Assembly (NCBI GenBank): GCA_914767885.1
Contig: CAJZBQ010000011.1
Coordinates: 1,116,001-1,180,000, forward strand
From: Blepharisma stoltei
Taxonomy: Eukaryota; Ciliophora; Heterotrichea; Heterotrichida; Blepharismidae
Direction of reading: 5' to 3'
DNA length: 64,000 nt
Both the position numbers and the translations under genes were made by a program. The notes beneath the pieces were generated by a model, which did no database searches, had not been told where the DNA came from, and saw nothing but the letters and a program-made list of their open reading frames with translations. Shown here piece by piece: positions 52,612 to 63,809 of this stretch (positions are counted from its first letter, which is position 1; every line of letters begins with the position of its first letter).

Positions 52612-53339
52612 TTAATTAACTAAGTTATACCATCTATCAAAGCATCCAGGACCTTCAGTTTGTACATCTGCCCTTCCTGTTCCTTGTGCAAGAGTTCCAT
52701 CCTTATTAAGCAGCATTAAAATCGGAACTCCTTGGACCTTGAATCTTTTTCTTACTTCTAAGGCTGCAGTTTTGACCAGTCAACTTAAGGAGTTTCCAAC
52801 AAGTATTTTAGATTTCAAAAGTTCTCTGTTAATAAATTAAAAATCTAGTTTAAATTTATAAATCTTATATCTTAGGACTCAATTTGTCTTAAATTTGATA
52901 TATTATCTGGAGATGCATATTATTATAATTATTAATAATGCACCAAAATATTTAATAAACAAAAACTTTTTATTTAAAAAATTTTCACTAATAAAGACCA
53001 AAAAGGTTTATTTTTCTAATCATTTTGCTGGTTAACCAAATATGGGGAAGTTAAAGAAATATTTCTGCTGTCTCCATAGGGAATTGCAATCCAAGGCACT
53101 TGGTTAAAGCTGTCCATAAACATCTGCTCATCCTTATCTGAACTGATTTGTATAATCTCTAATCTCTTGTCTGGATAATTAACATCATTATAAAATTCCA
53201 CTAAAACTGGAGTAAAAGTTCTGCATGGAGGACACCAATAGGCTGTAAAAAACAGGCAAACTACCTGATTTTTCTCGACATCTGAATAAGTTATTTCTCC
53301 ATCACGGCTAATAAATGTATCCCCGATTACAGATTGCAT
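52612..53339 (-). CDS. Nucleoredoxin/tryparedoxin-like protein
   Basis: Removing the 203-bp IES gives exactly 175 codons (174 residues). The thioredoxin fold is clear: VVCLFFTAYWCPPCRTFTP with active site WCPPC at about residues 36-40, then RLEIIQISSDKDEQMF and VPWIAIPYGD, and after the IES KRFKVQGVPILMLLNKDG with the cis-proline before I. The WCPPC motif and SSD.DE motif are those of tryparedoxin and nucleoredoxin. It is likely a cytosolic dithiol oxidoreductase. TGA-Trp at about 52780. Confidence 0.92.
52830..53032 (-). other. IES, 203 bp
   Basis: TA at 52830 and TA at 53033, in short GTTAAC/ATTAAC contexts. Removal joins SPYLVN to RELLKSKILVGNSL. Very AT-rich, no clear repeat. Confidence 0.85.
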
Positions 53340-53845
53340 TTTTTATAAGCAGTTAAATAATTGTTTAGAAAATATACACTACCGAGTTGTTAAAAAACGT
53401 TTTTAGTAAGAGTTTTAATAATTCTAATAAAATATATATATTTTATTTTGGATTTATATGTCATTTCTCATTAATATATATAAACAGAAGTATTGCTAAA
53501 TGGCTAGCAACGCTATAACAATAGGAATAAGTGAAGCTCTTCAGGCAGGTCTCTAATAAAATCTGAAACAATTCTGTTATACATTTTAATTAATGATGTG
53601 CTTATTCTTATGAATCTTTATCTTATAGCTACTAAATTTTAATAACTAATATGTTATAAAACTCTTCTTAAAATGATATCTTTTACATTTGGATATATAT
53701 CCTTCACTTAATAAAACTCTAATGAATCACTGAAGGATTGTCCAGCTACTTTAGTTGCTATTTTCATCACTTATTTTCTCTATTAGCGCCATTCATCACC
53801 TCATAGAATCATAAATTATCCATATATAAACTAAAAATTAATGCA
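53340..53845. other. Divergent intergenic region
   Basis: AT-rich spacer between two divergent genes. A 17-codon reading at 53501 (MASNAITIGISEALQAG) is too short to claim. Confidence 0.4.
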
Positions 53846-54730
53846 ATGAACCAAAAAGAGCCAATAAAAGTTACTGAAAGAAATTTCGGAATTAACAAAA
53901 GGATTCCACCAATAAACCTCAACCTCTCAAAGTTATCAAATTCAAAAAGCACCCAAGATAACAAGCAATACTCTCATTCTCATGCTCCAATAAGGAACTC
54001 TCTCCCATGTTCATCTTCTCCTCATCTTAAAGAAAAATCAGCAGTAACGGAGCGACAAAACTCCTTAACCCCAATTCTGAACCCTAAAGAAATATCTTCA
54101 AGGCTGCTCACAACCAGAGTTTCATTGAACCCAAAATCTAAAAGTGCCTTCAGACTGTTGCCTTTAAGGGTCAAGCTTCCAACTGACTATTTCATAGCTT
54201 TGACATCCCCAGAAAATGTGACTCAAGAAAACAGTAAAAATAAGCTTAAGGCACTTGATTCATTATGTGATACAGAACGGAAATTTTTAAAAAAAGCAAA
54301 AAATGAATGCAGAGCTGAGAAAAAAAATTGTTTAAAGCAATATCGCAACTGTGCTAGGCTGGCCAAGCTTGCTTATGAGTCAAGACTTAAAGAAGCAATT
54401 CCACCTGAGTTTTGAGAATTCAGGAAGAAGATGGCTGAAATGAGGAGGAAAAATAAAGAAAATAAGCATAAAAAAAATATATAATCAGTTGCTTAAATTT
54501 CTGATCGTCTCCCACGAGCCAAAGATGGATTTCACGAGTGAAAATCCAGAAATTCCACGTGGAAACCCATTTTTGGCTCATGGGAGCCGATCAGAAATAA
54601 CGCCAAAAGATTATATGATTTATTTGGAAACCGAGACTTAGTTTCAGTGTACAGAAATGAACAGCTTTTTAAAAAGAAATCAGTTAACACGGCTGAAAAG
54701 CCAACAAATTTTGCAGCTGGGGAATCATAA
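53846..54730 (+). CDS. Unknown basic protein split by palindromic IES
   Basis: Removing 54478-54597 gives exactly 255 codons (254 residues). The first 100 residues are Ser/Asn/Pro-rich and disordered. A basic helical middle follows (CDTERKFLKKAKNECRAEKKNCLKQYRNCARLAKLAYESRLKEAIPPEFWEFRKKMAEMRRKNKE when read in parts), then LYDLFGNRDLVSVYRNEQLFKKKS. TGA-Trp at 54413. No family recognised. Confidence 0.65.
54478..54597. mobile_element. Palindromic IES, 120 bp
   Basis: TA at 54478 and TA at 54598. Inner sequence is a long imperfect palindrome: TTTCTGATCGTCTCCCACGA, then GAGCCAAAGATGGATTTCACG, mirrored by GTGGAAACCCATTTTTGGCTC, then ATGGGAGCCGATCAGAAAT. It is a fold-back MITE caught as an IES. 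Removal joins KHKKN-NAKRLYDLF. Confidence 0.9.
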
Positions 54731-54803
54731 GTGTCGATAATTAATGTCAGCAATAATTAAATGAAATATATTTACTAATAAACTCAAATTATTTATAAAA
54801 TCT

Positions 54804-57052
54804 TTATGTTGAATTCAGTTTCTTTTTTGAAATTTTGGTAAGTTTTGGGAGTACATGCCTTCAGCTCATTTGTTTATCATGATGAAGGTTCAGAGGATAC
54901 AGCCTATTTTCCCACCTATGGGTAATCATTACGTCCTTAGGACGAGTTATTCCTCATTCGTAGTAAGAAAACTTTTCTTCTTTGAATTTGATAAATTCAA
55001 TCTTTTCGAGAACTGAATCAACAATGGACTCCATCCCATTTTGATATTCTTCAAGCTTAGCGGTATTTTGGCCTTTTGTTATGCTGGAAAATAGACCTCT
55101 TCTTATGATTTTATAGAAAACTTTGTCAATCCTCTTAAGCTGAGCGCTGATTTTTGAAGTTATAAAATGTATAAACAAAGCAATTATGATGAAAACAGTG
55201 ATTGCTATTGAAAAAACGACTCAGAATATAATTTTGTAACTTTTTGTAAAGTTGTTAGAAAGATCATCCCTAGGCTTCAGGGTATTTTCTTTCTTGGCAC
55301 AGACCAGCAAATAGTGAGTCACATTGGTTATATCAGCATAGGGGCGAACTGGCTCAATAACATAGTAATAAACAGTGCCATTTATATCTTTAAAGGTATT
55401 CAACTCAGTGTCGTCAGGGTTTACAACTAAATCGAGCCACTTAGATTGGCTAAGCCCAAGTGTGACTTCATAAATTTTAGCGGTGGTCCCTAAATAATCT
55501 CATGTGGAAGGCTGTATAATATTTATTCCTTTAGGATAGTCTTATCCTTAAACTTAAATTGCAGATGGGTGAAGTCAGTATTAGCTACTCACTGATCAAG
55601 GACTCATAAGCGTTCATCCGCTTGCGAGGCCATACTCCTCGGCTTGGACGAATGAGATTATGATTCTCCTGCGAGAGTGCTTGAATGCCTCTTTCTTCTC
55701 CTCTAGAATCTGCCTAATACCAGGTAGATGAGTGAGCACAAAGGAGGCACGTCTGCTCCTTGCCTTGCTAGGCTCCAGCGTTGAGTGTTGAGTGACGGAT
55801 TATTGATTTCTGCGGCCCTGCTTCGGATGTATTTGAAAAGTAGCTTGATCCGGGAAAATCCCGGAGTCCAGCTGGTGCTAGGTGCTTGCCGAAGCAGATA
55901 AGGGAAAATGATTTAATTAATGGGCCATGCCGCAACGATGAAATCGTGGTGAAGTCCACCTATAGTCCCGAAGGACATTGCCGGATTTACCACAGAAATT
56001 AAGCCAAAGCCTACCCGGACATATATAAGCACATATAAGGCCGAAACCTCGCCCCCAATTCGCTTTTGCCATGAGGTTGAAAAAAAATTGCGTCAAGATG
56101 TCGGTTGGGCAGGCTTAGGTCGCCATTTTATGTATATCCTTTAGGGCTAGTTAGTATGATAAATCCATCTTCCAATACAGTTACATCCTTAAGTGCCTGA
56201 TCTAATTCATACAGTGTCACATCTACAGCTGCAACGCTATAAGTTGAACTATTTACTACTAAAGCGGTTGAAATTGTAAAAATAGTCGTATTCGTTTCAG
56301 TATTCGTGTAAGACTCAGTGACAACTGGGTATCCTTTATATTCATCTGCTTTATAGTACCATTCTTCAACAATTGGCGTATATGAGGTGTCTGTGAAAAC
56401 TTTCCCTGGATATTCATGTATTATTTCATCAGTCGCAAAACCTGTATAAATTGCATAAATTGTGTTGTTTCTGAATAGAGTGGGATAAAGCTGATCCATT
56501 GCTGCATGGTCATTTACAATTTCAGTGCCTTCATCTGATAAAGAGTTTTCGTTAGGAGACATAAAAACTCCTGTGAGGTAATCTACTGTTTCTCCATACT
56601 GATTTTTCACCATCACGTCTGTATTTTTATCATGTCAGACTGGGCTATTTGGCACTATTATTGGCTCGCTGTAGCCTCTTAATCCTAGCATCATGGCATC
56701 TAATTCTCGAATTGAGTAAGCCAAATCAAAATAATTGTTTAAGTATTGCTCTACAACCCTGCCTTTTTCTCTAGCTAAAATTGTCATTTGATGACTAACT
56801 CAGGCATTTTTAATAGCAAAACATATTATTTTAATTTTTAATTACTATCTGATTTTTGTGGAATAATAAATGGGGGATAAGAGAACTTTTGAGAACTGAT
56901 TCGGATTTGTCTAGCATTTTAGACTTTAGTCAATCTAATTGTGTTTGGGTTATAATAACAACGATCAATGATATTAAGAAACCTGTAGTGATGAATGTAA
57001 GCTGCAATTGCTGACCTAAAGGTCAAGTTATGTATCTAGCTCTTAGTCCCAT
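54804..57052 (-). CDS. Cache-domain membrane protein
   Basis: Three parts joined by removing IESs at 56814-56877 and 55532-56141 give exactly 525 codons (524 residues). An N-terminal helix (LTFITTGFLISLIVVIIT) and a second one near the C-terminus (VVFSIAITVFIIIALFIHFI) flank an extracytosolic region with the double-Cache pattern: REKGRVVEQYLNNYFDLAYSIRELDAMM long helix, WYYKADEYKGYPVVTESYTN, TTIFTISTALVVNSSTYSVAAVDVTLYELDQAL. A cytosolic helix follows (ISAQLKRIDKVFYKIIRRG), with no kinase or cyclase. TGA-Trp near 55498, 55217, 54957 and 54846. It likely senses a small ligand; what it signals to is unknown. Confidence 0.85.
55532..56141 (-). mobile_element. Retroposon-like IES, 610 bp
   Basis: Flanked by a 9-bp duplication TCCTTTAGG (55527-55535 and 56137-56145) that contains the TA used. 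On the minus strand the head is ACATAAAATGGCGACC and the tail AATTTAAGTTTAAGG. Removal joins ILTSPKG to INIIQPSTWDY. Confidence 0.88.
56814..56877 (-). other. IES, 64 bp
   Basis: TA at 56814 and TA at 56878. Removal joins LKSSL-I to KNAWVSHQM in the Cache gene. The retained reading has a TAA in the interior. Confidence 0.82.
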
Positions 57053-57535
57053 TTTAATTGATAGTAACTGATGAGTAAAATGATGAAATTAAACCAAAAA
57101 ACATAGAATTCATTGGCCTTGGTTGCCTTCAAAATTTTATAGCAAATTATACTTGGCAAAATAAATCCCATATTTAAATGAAAATATTAAATTGTAATAA
57201 TAAAAAAGTGAAATAAATGATGAAATAATATCTCTTCTGATAATGAAGATTAATCTTCTCTCTGAGCTTTATTTGACTTTTTTATATTTATTTTATAAAT
57301 AGTCATCAAAAAGGCAAGGGAATCAAATTTTAATCTCAATATTTAATATTTACATGTCTCTTAATAGTGATTTGAAATTAGAAAATAAAGACTTTCTTAA
57401 AAAACTGATAAAATACCAATAATGAAATAAAGGCTAAACCATAAATCTTAGGTTGTAATAGTATAGAAATTTGATCAATTAAATCACTGATCATATAAAA
57501 AAATTTAAAATTTAATCACTCGATTATAATAAAAT
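57053..57535. other. Divergent intergenic region
   Basis: AT-rich 480-bp spacer between the Cache gene and the antiporter gene, which diverge from it. No motif can be defended. Confidence 0.45.
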
Positions 57536-59065
57536 ATGGATTTTATCACAAATTCGATAATTGCCATAGCTTTTATTTTGGCATTTTCAGTGACTAGCAT
57601 GTAGTTTATCGGGGGAAATTTACTATCTTACTTAAATCAGGGATTCAAGATTAACTCTTTTCGCTTCAAGGGAATATTTTCAACGATTCCAATTCCTCCC
57701 TTAGTAAACAATAAGCAGCTTGGAATGATATTAGGTGGGATCCTAGTAGGCAACTTGCTTCACAGCACGGTCTCTAGTCTTGATAAAGCTGTGGCATTAC
57801 AAATCAGAAACATTTCAATTGCTGTTATCTTAATGAAAGCAGGTCTGGGTCTTGATGTCCAAAAATTAAAAGCCTCAAGCGCAGGCATTCTTCGTCTTTC
57901 AATAATTCCGCAAGCTTTAGAAGCCTCAGCAATAGCTGTTTTATCATATCTCATTTTTGATATGTCTTGGGCTTTCGGCTATGCTATGGGCTTTATGATT
58001 GCTGCTGTATCTCCAGCTGTGCTCATCCCGTGTTTAAGTGAACTAATCCGCGAAGGGTATGGTCTGGGCTCTGGAATTCCAAGTATTTTGATGGCCGCAA
58101 ATAGTCTAGATAATGTAATAGCCATTGCATGTAACTTTAATTTAGTATTTGGAGTGCTTCTTAACATCGGGTTGGGAGGCTCAGGAGATTCTCTCATTTT
58201 TGGAGACAACAATACGGTATATTATACATCAATTGGACCTATAATTGTTTTTGGAGGGATAATTGCAGGACTTATTTTAGGAAAATTTTACTCTCTTTTA
58301 GTGAAGCTAAATGATTGAATAAAAGGAATTATCACAGCATTGGTGTCATATGGACTTGTATTCGTTGCCTCTTACCTCAGCATATCTGGCTTAGGATATC
58401 TAGGAGTTGTAATCAGCTCAACATTGGCAGCAGCAAAATGGGGAAAAGACTCAACAGCCAAAGTAGCTCGGGTGATAACGCTGATATGGAATGTATTTCA
58501 ATATGCCTTATTTGGATTGGTAGGCACCACTTTTTATTTTCCTCAATTAGCTGGTGACACAGTCGGTAAATGTTGTGCTATAATCGTTGCAGGATCATTA
58601 GTGAGGATTGCTGCTGCTTATTATTCGGTTAGTTGGTGCAAGTTAACAAATAAAGAAAAAGGGTTCGTTGGGATTGCGTGGCTGCCGAAAGCAACAATTC
58701 AAGCTGCATTAGGAGGGGTTTTATTAGCAAAAGCTCAAAGTGATGATAATTATAAGCAATATAAGGATGATGGGCTTATTATTCTAACTGGTTCGGTGTT
58801 TAGCATTCTTCTGACAGCCCCTATTGGCAGTATTCTGCTTACATTGTTTGGACCAAGGCTGCTTCAGAAGTCTGCAAACGAATTTGAAACTAGCAAAGAA
58901 GCTTTTGCCCCTTTGAGAGAATCTGAAGCAAGCGCACAAAGTATCCCAATAACTAGAGAGAAAAGGATGAGTGAAGAATATATTGAGCATAAGAAATATT
59001 ATTATATGAGCTCAGAGGACTTAGTAAGATCAGATATTGACTCAATGATGAGAAATAGCGTGTAG
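57536..59065 (+). CDS. Cation/proton antiporter, SLC9B (NHA) type
   Basis: With a 15-nt intron (57590-57604) removed, 504 residues with about 12 membrane helices. The NHA pattern is visible: PPLVNNKQLGMILGGILVGN, VILMKAGLGLD, the core MIAAVSPAVLIPCL (where bacterial and plant relatives carry the ND/DD pair; here the region is AAVSPAV) and IAWLPKATIQAALGG, a hallmark of SLC9B. TGA-Trp at 58316. The C-tail is short and charged. It exchanges Na+ or Li+ for H+ across an organelle or plasma membrane. A 233-bp MITE lies just downstream. Confidence 0.88.
57590..57604 (+). other. 15-nt intron
   Basis: GTGACTAGCATGTAG with an in-frame TAG; removal joins LAFS to FIGGNLLSYL. Confidence 0.88.
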
Positions 59066-59099
59066 CTAGAGCTTTATAATTAAATCTTTACTCGTTAAA

Positions 59100-59332
59100 T
59101 ATAGCTTAAACCCCGTTTTGGATCGGCCTTGAGCACCTCCTCCCCATGCCACCCCCCTTACGATACCAAAAATTTTAACATGTTAAATATTAATTTGACA
59201 AGTTGAAATATTTTAGACTTGTCAAATAATATTTTGACATTTAAAATTTTCAGGACAGTCAGGGGGTCGGTGACATGGGGAGGGGGTACTTAATGGCGAG
59301 CAACCACGAGGGGTGTGCTATAATGAAAAATT
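59100..59332. mobile_element. MITE with TATAGC inverted ends
   Basis: 233 bp opening TATAGC and closing GCTATA. About 70 bp of imperfect inverted repeat includes CCTCCCCATG(C/T)CACC against GGTGACATGGGGAGG. The AT core also folds (TTGACAAGT/ACTTGTCAA). Different family from the C-run MITEs. Confidence 0.75.
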
Positions 59333-59407
59333 TCGGTTTCATTAGCAAAATAATTAAATTCCTCTAAAGAACGCAATAAAATAAAGCATATATTTAATCC
59401 ATTTAAA

Positions 59408-60154
59408 ATGGAGCAAATCGAAACTCATTTTCAAGAAACCACTGATAATTTTCATAGCACTATAAGCTCCCTAAGTTCTGCATGTGAGAATACATTTCTT
59501 AAAGAAATTGATCGTGATTCAGACATCGGCGATTCCATTCGTGAAGAAATTGAAAAAAAGTACAAGAAATCGTCTGTCAATTCTAACTACATATTCCCTA
59601 GGCAAAAACGGCAAAGGTCTAAAACAAGCATCCATAAATTTTTGCCGTCTCCAAATTCAAGTTCAATCAAGCAGCATTTAACATTTGAGAAATCTCTCCC
59701 CATCATCAATAAAGGGCCAAAAACTCAAAATGACACAATCCCTCCTTATCCCTCAAATAAATCAAAAATGATCCTTTCAAGCTATAAAAAAACAAATTTG
59801 ATTGATAAAAGAAATTATGCGACAATCTATGATAATTCAAATAATTATAAAAAAATAAGCATGAAGCAGGCTTCTCAGAAACGAATACCAATTCATGAAA
59901 GAACTAAAAGTGAAGCAGTTAGATCTAGAACCCCTGCATATCCTTTAAGAGAAAAATCACCTGAAAAGTCTCCACCGAAGTAAAATGTATTTAGAAATAT
60001 CCAAATGAAATCAAGTGTTAAGTCTTTGTCAAAAGAAAATCCTTACAGAATAACAACTAAAGTTTCACGAGTTTCAATGAAATCTTCTCAGCATCACTAT
60101 GCATACTCGGTGGAGGATTTTGTGTATGTTCCTGCTGTGTATTATGGGAAATAA
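59408..60154 (+). CDS. Unknown basic, low-complexity protein
   Basis: With one 15-nt intron (59980-59994) removed, 243 residues from MEQIETHFQETTDNFH to VYVPAVYYGK-TAA. An acidic N-terminal helix (SLSSACENTFLKEIDRDSD) is followed by a Ser/Lys/Pro-rich disordered body with S-P and T-P sites (REKSPEKSPPK). The conserved-looking tail HHYAYSVEDFVYVPAVYYG may be the functional motif. No family recognised. Confidence 0.65.
59980..59994 (+). other. 15-nt intron
   Basis: GTAAAATGTATTTAG with an in-frame TAA; removal joins SPP-K to NIQMKSSVK. Confidence 0.88.
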
Positions 60155-60217
60155 TTAATTTGTTTTTATATAGATTATATAGAAATAACTTATAGAACTC
60201 TTTATTTGCGTTGCAAA

Positions 60218-61372
60218 CTAATCATAATTAGTTATTGGGAGCGTAAGTCCCTTATATCCAGGGGTTCTTAGTTGAGTCATATTGTTTATAAGTCTTCTAT
60301 GCTCCACTCTGAATCTTTGAGCCCAAGGTTCCTGCATAATTCTGTCGAACCAAGCCCACAAATTAGAAAAGTCTTCTCCTTCCACAAGAGGACTCCAGAA
60401 CTGATCTTTCCAAGCAACAATTCTTTCAACAAATGGAAGTAAAATAATATCAGCAAAAGTTAATTCATTTCTTCCCAGAGTTTTGGTCATCAGATATCCG
60501 CCTCCTTCAACAAGTCCATTAATAGTTCTCAATATTTTCTTAACTGCTTCAATTTGTTCAGGAGTTCCAGTTGTTTTGAAATGAGGGAAAAGAGTGGCAG
60601 GCAGCGCATCAGCAACAAGTTTTACGTTAATGTCAATTAAGGCTTTTTCTACAGGATTGATTGAGCCGTCAGGTCTTCTTGGGTAAAGAGCAGGGCCTGG
60701 GAACGAATCGAAATATTCAGCAACATTGATTGACTCATAAAGGTGGTATTCTCTTCCGTCCTGAATAACTTTGAGAGATGGGACTTTTCCTAATGGATTG
60801 ACTTCGAGAAGGAATGATGGCTTATCTTAATCTTAAGCTATTTATAACGTTTAGCATCCACTATGGGGTAGCCTTGTCCAGAACTCCCACAGTATTTATC
60901 CACGCGTCGGGCCCATGGACCTCTGGATCGATCCACTTTGATTCGCCAGGGCACGGGCAAATTAAGCGCTCCGGTTTGCTGCTGCCACGATTTATTCGAC
61001 TCAGCTTCTGCTCGTGCTCCGCCTAAGGGTTACCTTCATCGGATGTACTGAGGGGTAAAGACCTAAACCTCTTGAGCGTACTGAGGAGCAATTCCTTTGG
61101 CTATCCCCAGAGTTAACCCGCTGTTGCTGTGCAGAAGTTCTCGAGGTAAAATACAAACCCATAAATAAAATTGCTTGAGGAAGAAAAAATTAGCGGAGCT
61201 AATTTTGCTCGAACCGAATGCCATTTTATTTATGAATGATGGCTTTATCAACTAAATCCGCTTCTGTTATCTCACATTGTATCCCTTTATAGGCTAGTGC
61301 GTATAAAGCTCTCTGAGCATAGGGGCACAAATAATGAATAATCAGCTGTATTCTTTCAGGATTAGTTGTCAT
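60218..61372 (-). CDS. Omega-like glutathione S-transferase, split by IES
   Basis: Removing 60823-61245 gives exactly 244 codons (243 residues), identical in length to the neighbour gene. The N-terminal thioredoxin-like domain has HYLCPYAQRALYAL with the omega-class active-site Cys in CPYAQR, then VNPLGKVPSLKV with the cis-Pro and YESINVAEYFD. The helical C-terminal domain ends KGLTLPITNYD. Omega GSTs carry out thiol-transferase and dehydroascorbate reductase reactions. The tandem paralog at 61478-62209 lacks the IES. Start ATG at 61372 gives MTTNPERIQL, parallel to MAITPEKLQL in the paralog. Confidence 0.93.
60823..61245 (-). mobile_element. Retroposon-like IES, 423 bp
   Basis: Target duplication GAATGATGGCTT plus TATC on both sides (left near 60812, right near 61234). 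On the minus strand the head is ATAAAATGGCATTCGG. The copy distal to the kept TA carries one extra A (GATAAAGCC against GATAAGCC); only TA-to-TA removal gives the in-frame VDKPSFLLEVNPLG. Confidence 0.9.
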
Positions 61373-61477
61373 CTTTATTATTATAAAATTGTAATGGATG
61401 CCCTCCAACATTTATCATAATAAATTTGTTGACATATTTTAATATTAAAATTTTTCTTGATATTGGTTGGTTAAGAA

Positions 61478-62209
61478 CTAATCATAGTTAGTTAAAGGAA
61501 GGCTAAGACCCTTATATTCTGGGCTTCTTCTACCGATGATCCATTTTGCGATCCTTCTCGGGTCTGCTCTCATAGCCTGGCCCCAAGGCTGTTCTATTAG
61601 GTTTTCAAACCAAAACCATAAGTTCGATAAATCTTCTCCATCTACAAGTTCTCTTCAAGCTCCGTCTTTTAGTGCATGAAGTCTCTCGACCATAGGCAAT
61701 AAAACGATATCTGACAAAGTCAATTCATTTTTCCCTAAAATCTTCGTCATTAGGAATCCTCTATTTTCAAGAATTTTATCAAGATTTTTTAGTAATTTTC
61801 TTGTCACTAAGATTTGTTCTGGAGTTCCAAATCCTTTATAATAAGTCGCAAGATTTTGAGTAGCTGCATCAGAGACCTGCCTAATATTTAAATCTACTAA
61901 TGTTTTTTCTATTGGATTTACTGTACCATTTGGAAGTCTTGGGTATAGAGGTGGGCCAGGAAATGAATCGAAATATTCTGAAACATTTATTGACTCACAT
62001 ATATGATACTCTTTTCCAGATTGGATAACTCTTGCAGCTGGAACTTGTCCTAAAGGATTAACCTCAAGGAATCATGATGGCTTTTTCGTAAGATCTACTT
62101 CTATTATTTCGCATTGGATACCTTTATAAGCTAGTGTATATAAAGCTCGCTGAGCATATGGACACAAATAATGAACAAACAGTTGCAATTTCTCAGGAGT
62201 AATTGCCAT
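61478..62209 (-). CDS. Omega-like glutathione S-transferase
   Basis: 243 residues, uninterrupted: MAITPEKLQLFVHYLCPYAQRALYTL with active-site Cys in CPYAQR, VNPLGQVPAARV, CESINVSEYFDSFPGPPLYPR, and a helical C-terminal domain ending LSLPLTNYD-TAG. TGA codons read as Trp (for example near 62071). It is a tandem duplicate of the gene at 60218-61372 with the same strand and about 100 bp between them. Confidence 0.93.
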
Positions 62210-62288
62210 TCTAACTAAATTTTTATTGGGATTTATTTCTCCAGATCTGTAATTTTAAAATTTAATAGTAAAGTGATTTTTGAGGAAT

Positions 62289-63809
62289 ATGGATATGATA
62301 GGGATTGCAAGGAGCAAGCTCCTAAGGGATCTTGAAAACCAAAAAGGTAACTCTGAGTTGTTACTGCCAGACCTTTTCCTTGGAGATAATGCTTGTGATG
62401 CTATTGCAAAATTCATTATAGAAAATCCAAAGATCAAGAAGTTGGAGTTAAAAGGAAATAATATAGGATCTGAAGGAATAAAGCACATTTCAGCTGTATT
62501 CCAGCTACCAAATGAAATTGAAAGTGCTAACTTTCAATGGAATAATTTAGGCTCAGATGATTCCTTGAAACATTTATGCAGTGCACTATCATCAAATAAT
62601 TCATTGAAATTTTTGGATTTGAGAAACAATAAAATTACCTGTGAAGGTGCATCTGAAATAGCTGATATGATAAGAAATAATAGCACACTTATAGGAATTG
62701 ATTTAAGGTGAAATGACATTGATAGGCAAGGAGGAGAAGAACTTCTTTCATCAATAGATGCACAAAGTACTATCCAATGCATAGAGCTGTCAGGAAATCA
62801 TATCCCATTAGATATTCTCGGAGAAATAGATGCAAAACTACGTGCTCGGCGTAGTGAAGGAGTTTCCATCATAAAAACACCTGAAATACGCTCAATAAGA
62901 ACATCGAGAACTCACAGCCCATGCCCAGAAAGCAGAAGATCTGAAAAAATCCCAAGAATAGACAGTCTAATTGAAATAGAAAAAAGAAAAGCAAACGAAA
63001 CAAAAATTTTGATTGAAAAAGAATTAGAAGAACAGAAAGCTATGAGAGAATTCGCAGAGAAGAAAATGAATGATCTGCGAGATGAAATCGCTGAAAGAGA
63101 AAATAAAGACCGTAGAAGAATTGAGGAGCTAGAATTTAAGCTCCAAGCTGCAAATGATGAAAAAAATATACTGAAATCTGAGCTTCTTAAAAGTAGAGAA
63201 CTGCATGATCAGCTTGTATCTTCATATGAAGACAAAATCGCAAAATATGAAGAAAGGATAAGCCAAGCTAAAAATAGCAAGCAAGAGATTGATAACGAAG
63301 AATTCAGAGAAATCGAGACACTTAAGCAGGCTCATAAAATAGAGTTAGAAGAAAATGCAACAGCTTATGAGCAAAACTTAAATTCGCTTCAAGAATCTTA
63401 TACAAAGGCTAAAAGAGAATATGAAAATGCTCATAAGGAACTTAAACAACTTAAAACAGATATGCTTGATATGAGGATTTCACATGAAACTTCACTTAAA
63501 GAATGTGAAATACAAATTCGTGAGGAGATAACGCAGCAATACTCATTGGATAAAAAATATCTTGAAGAGAGGGTTAATGTTCTCCAAGAAAGAAATGATC
63601 AGCTGATGAAGCGAGAAGAAGAACTCCAAAATGATATTTCAGAAATGAGAAGTGAATTTTTGCAGAAAGAATCAAATTTAAAGCAGCAGCTTACAGTTAA
63701 AGATAAGCAAAGCTCGGACTTGCAGTACCAACTTAAATCTCAAAGAGAAAAAATTGATGTTTTGAACTCTGAAATTTTAATATTGAAGGCAAAATTAGGG
63801 CAGAGCTAA
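62289..63809 (+). CDS. LRRC45-like leucine-rich-repeat/coiled-coil protein
   Basis: 506 residues. The first 190 hold ribonuclease-inhibitor-type leucine-rich repeats (IKKLELKGNNIGSEGIKHI, LKFLDLRNNKITCEGASEI, LIGIDLRWNDIDRQGGEEL with TGA-Trp, IQCIELSGNHIPLDIL). After a short Ser/Arg linker the last 280 residues are one long coiled coil (ELEEQKAMREFAEKKMNDL onwards). This order is that of LRRC45, a centrosome/basal-body linker protein; a basal-body role in a ciliate is a reasonable inference. The ATG at 62289 is preferred over a further internal ATG at 62295. Confidence 0.8.

Noticed and set aside
16392-58318. In-frame TGA codons as nonsense mutations
   Set aside because: They fall at conserved Trp positions in many otherwise intact genes (WD40 blades, kinase, EXO1, antiporter). 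The code reads TGA as Trp.
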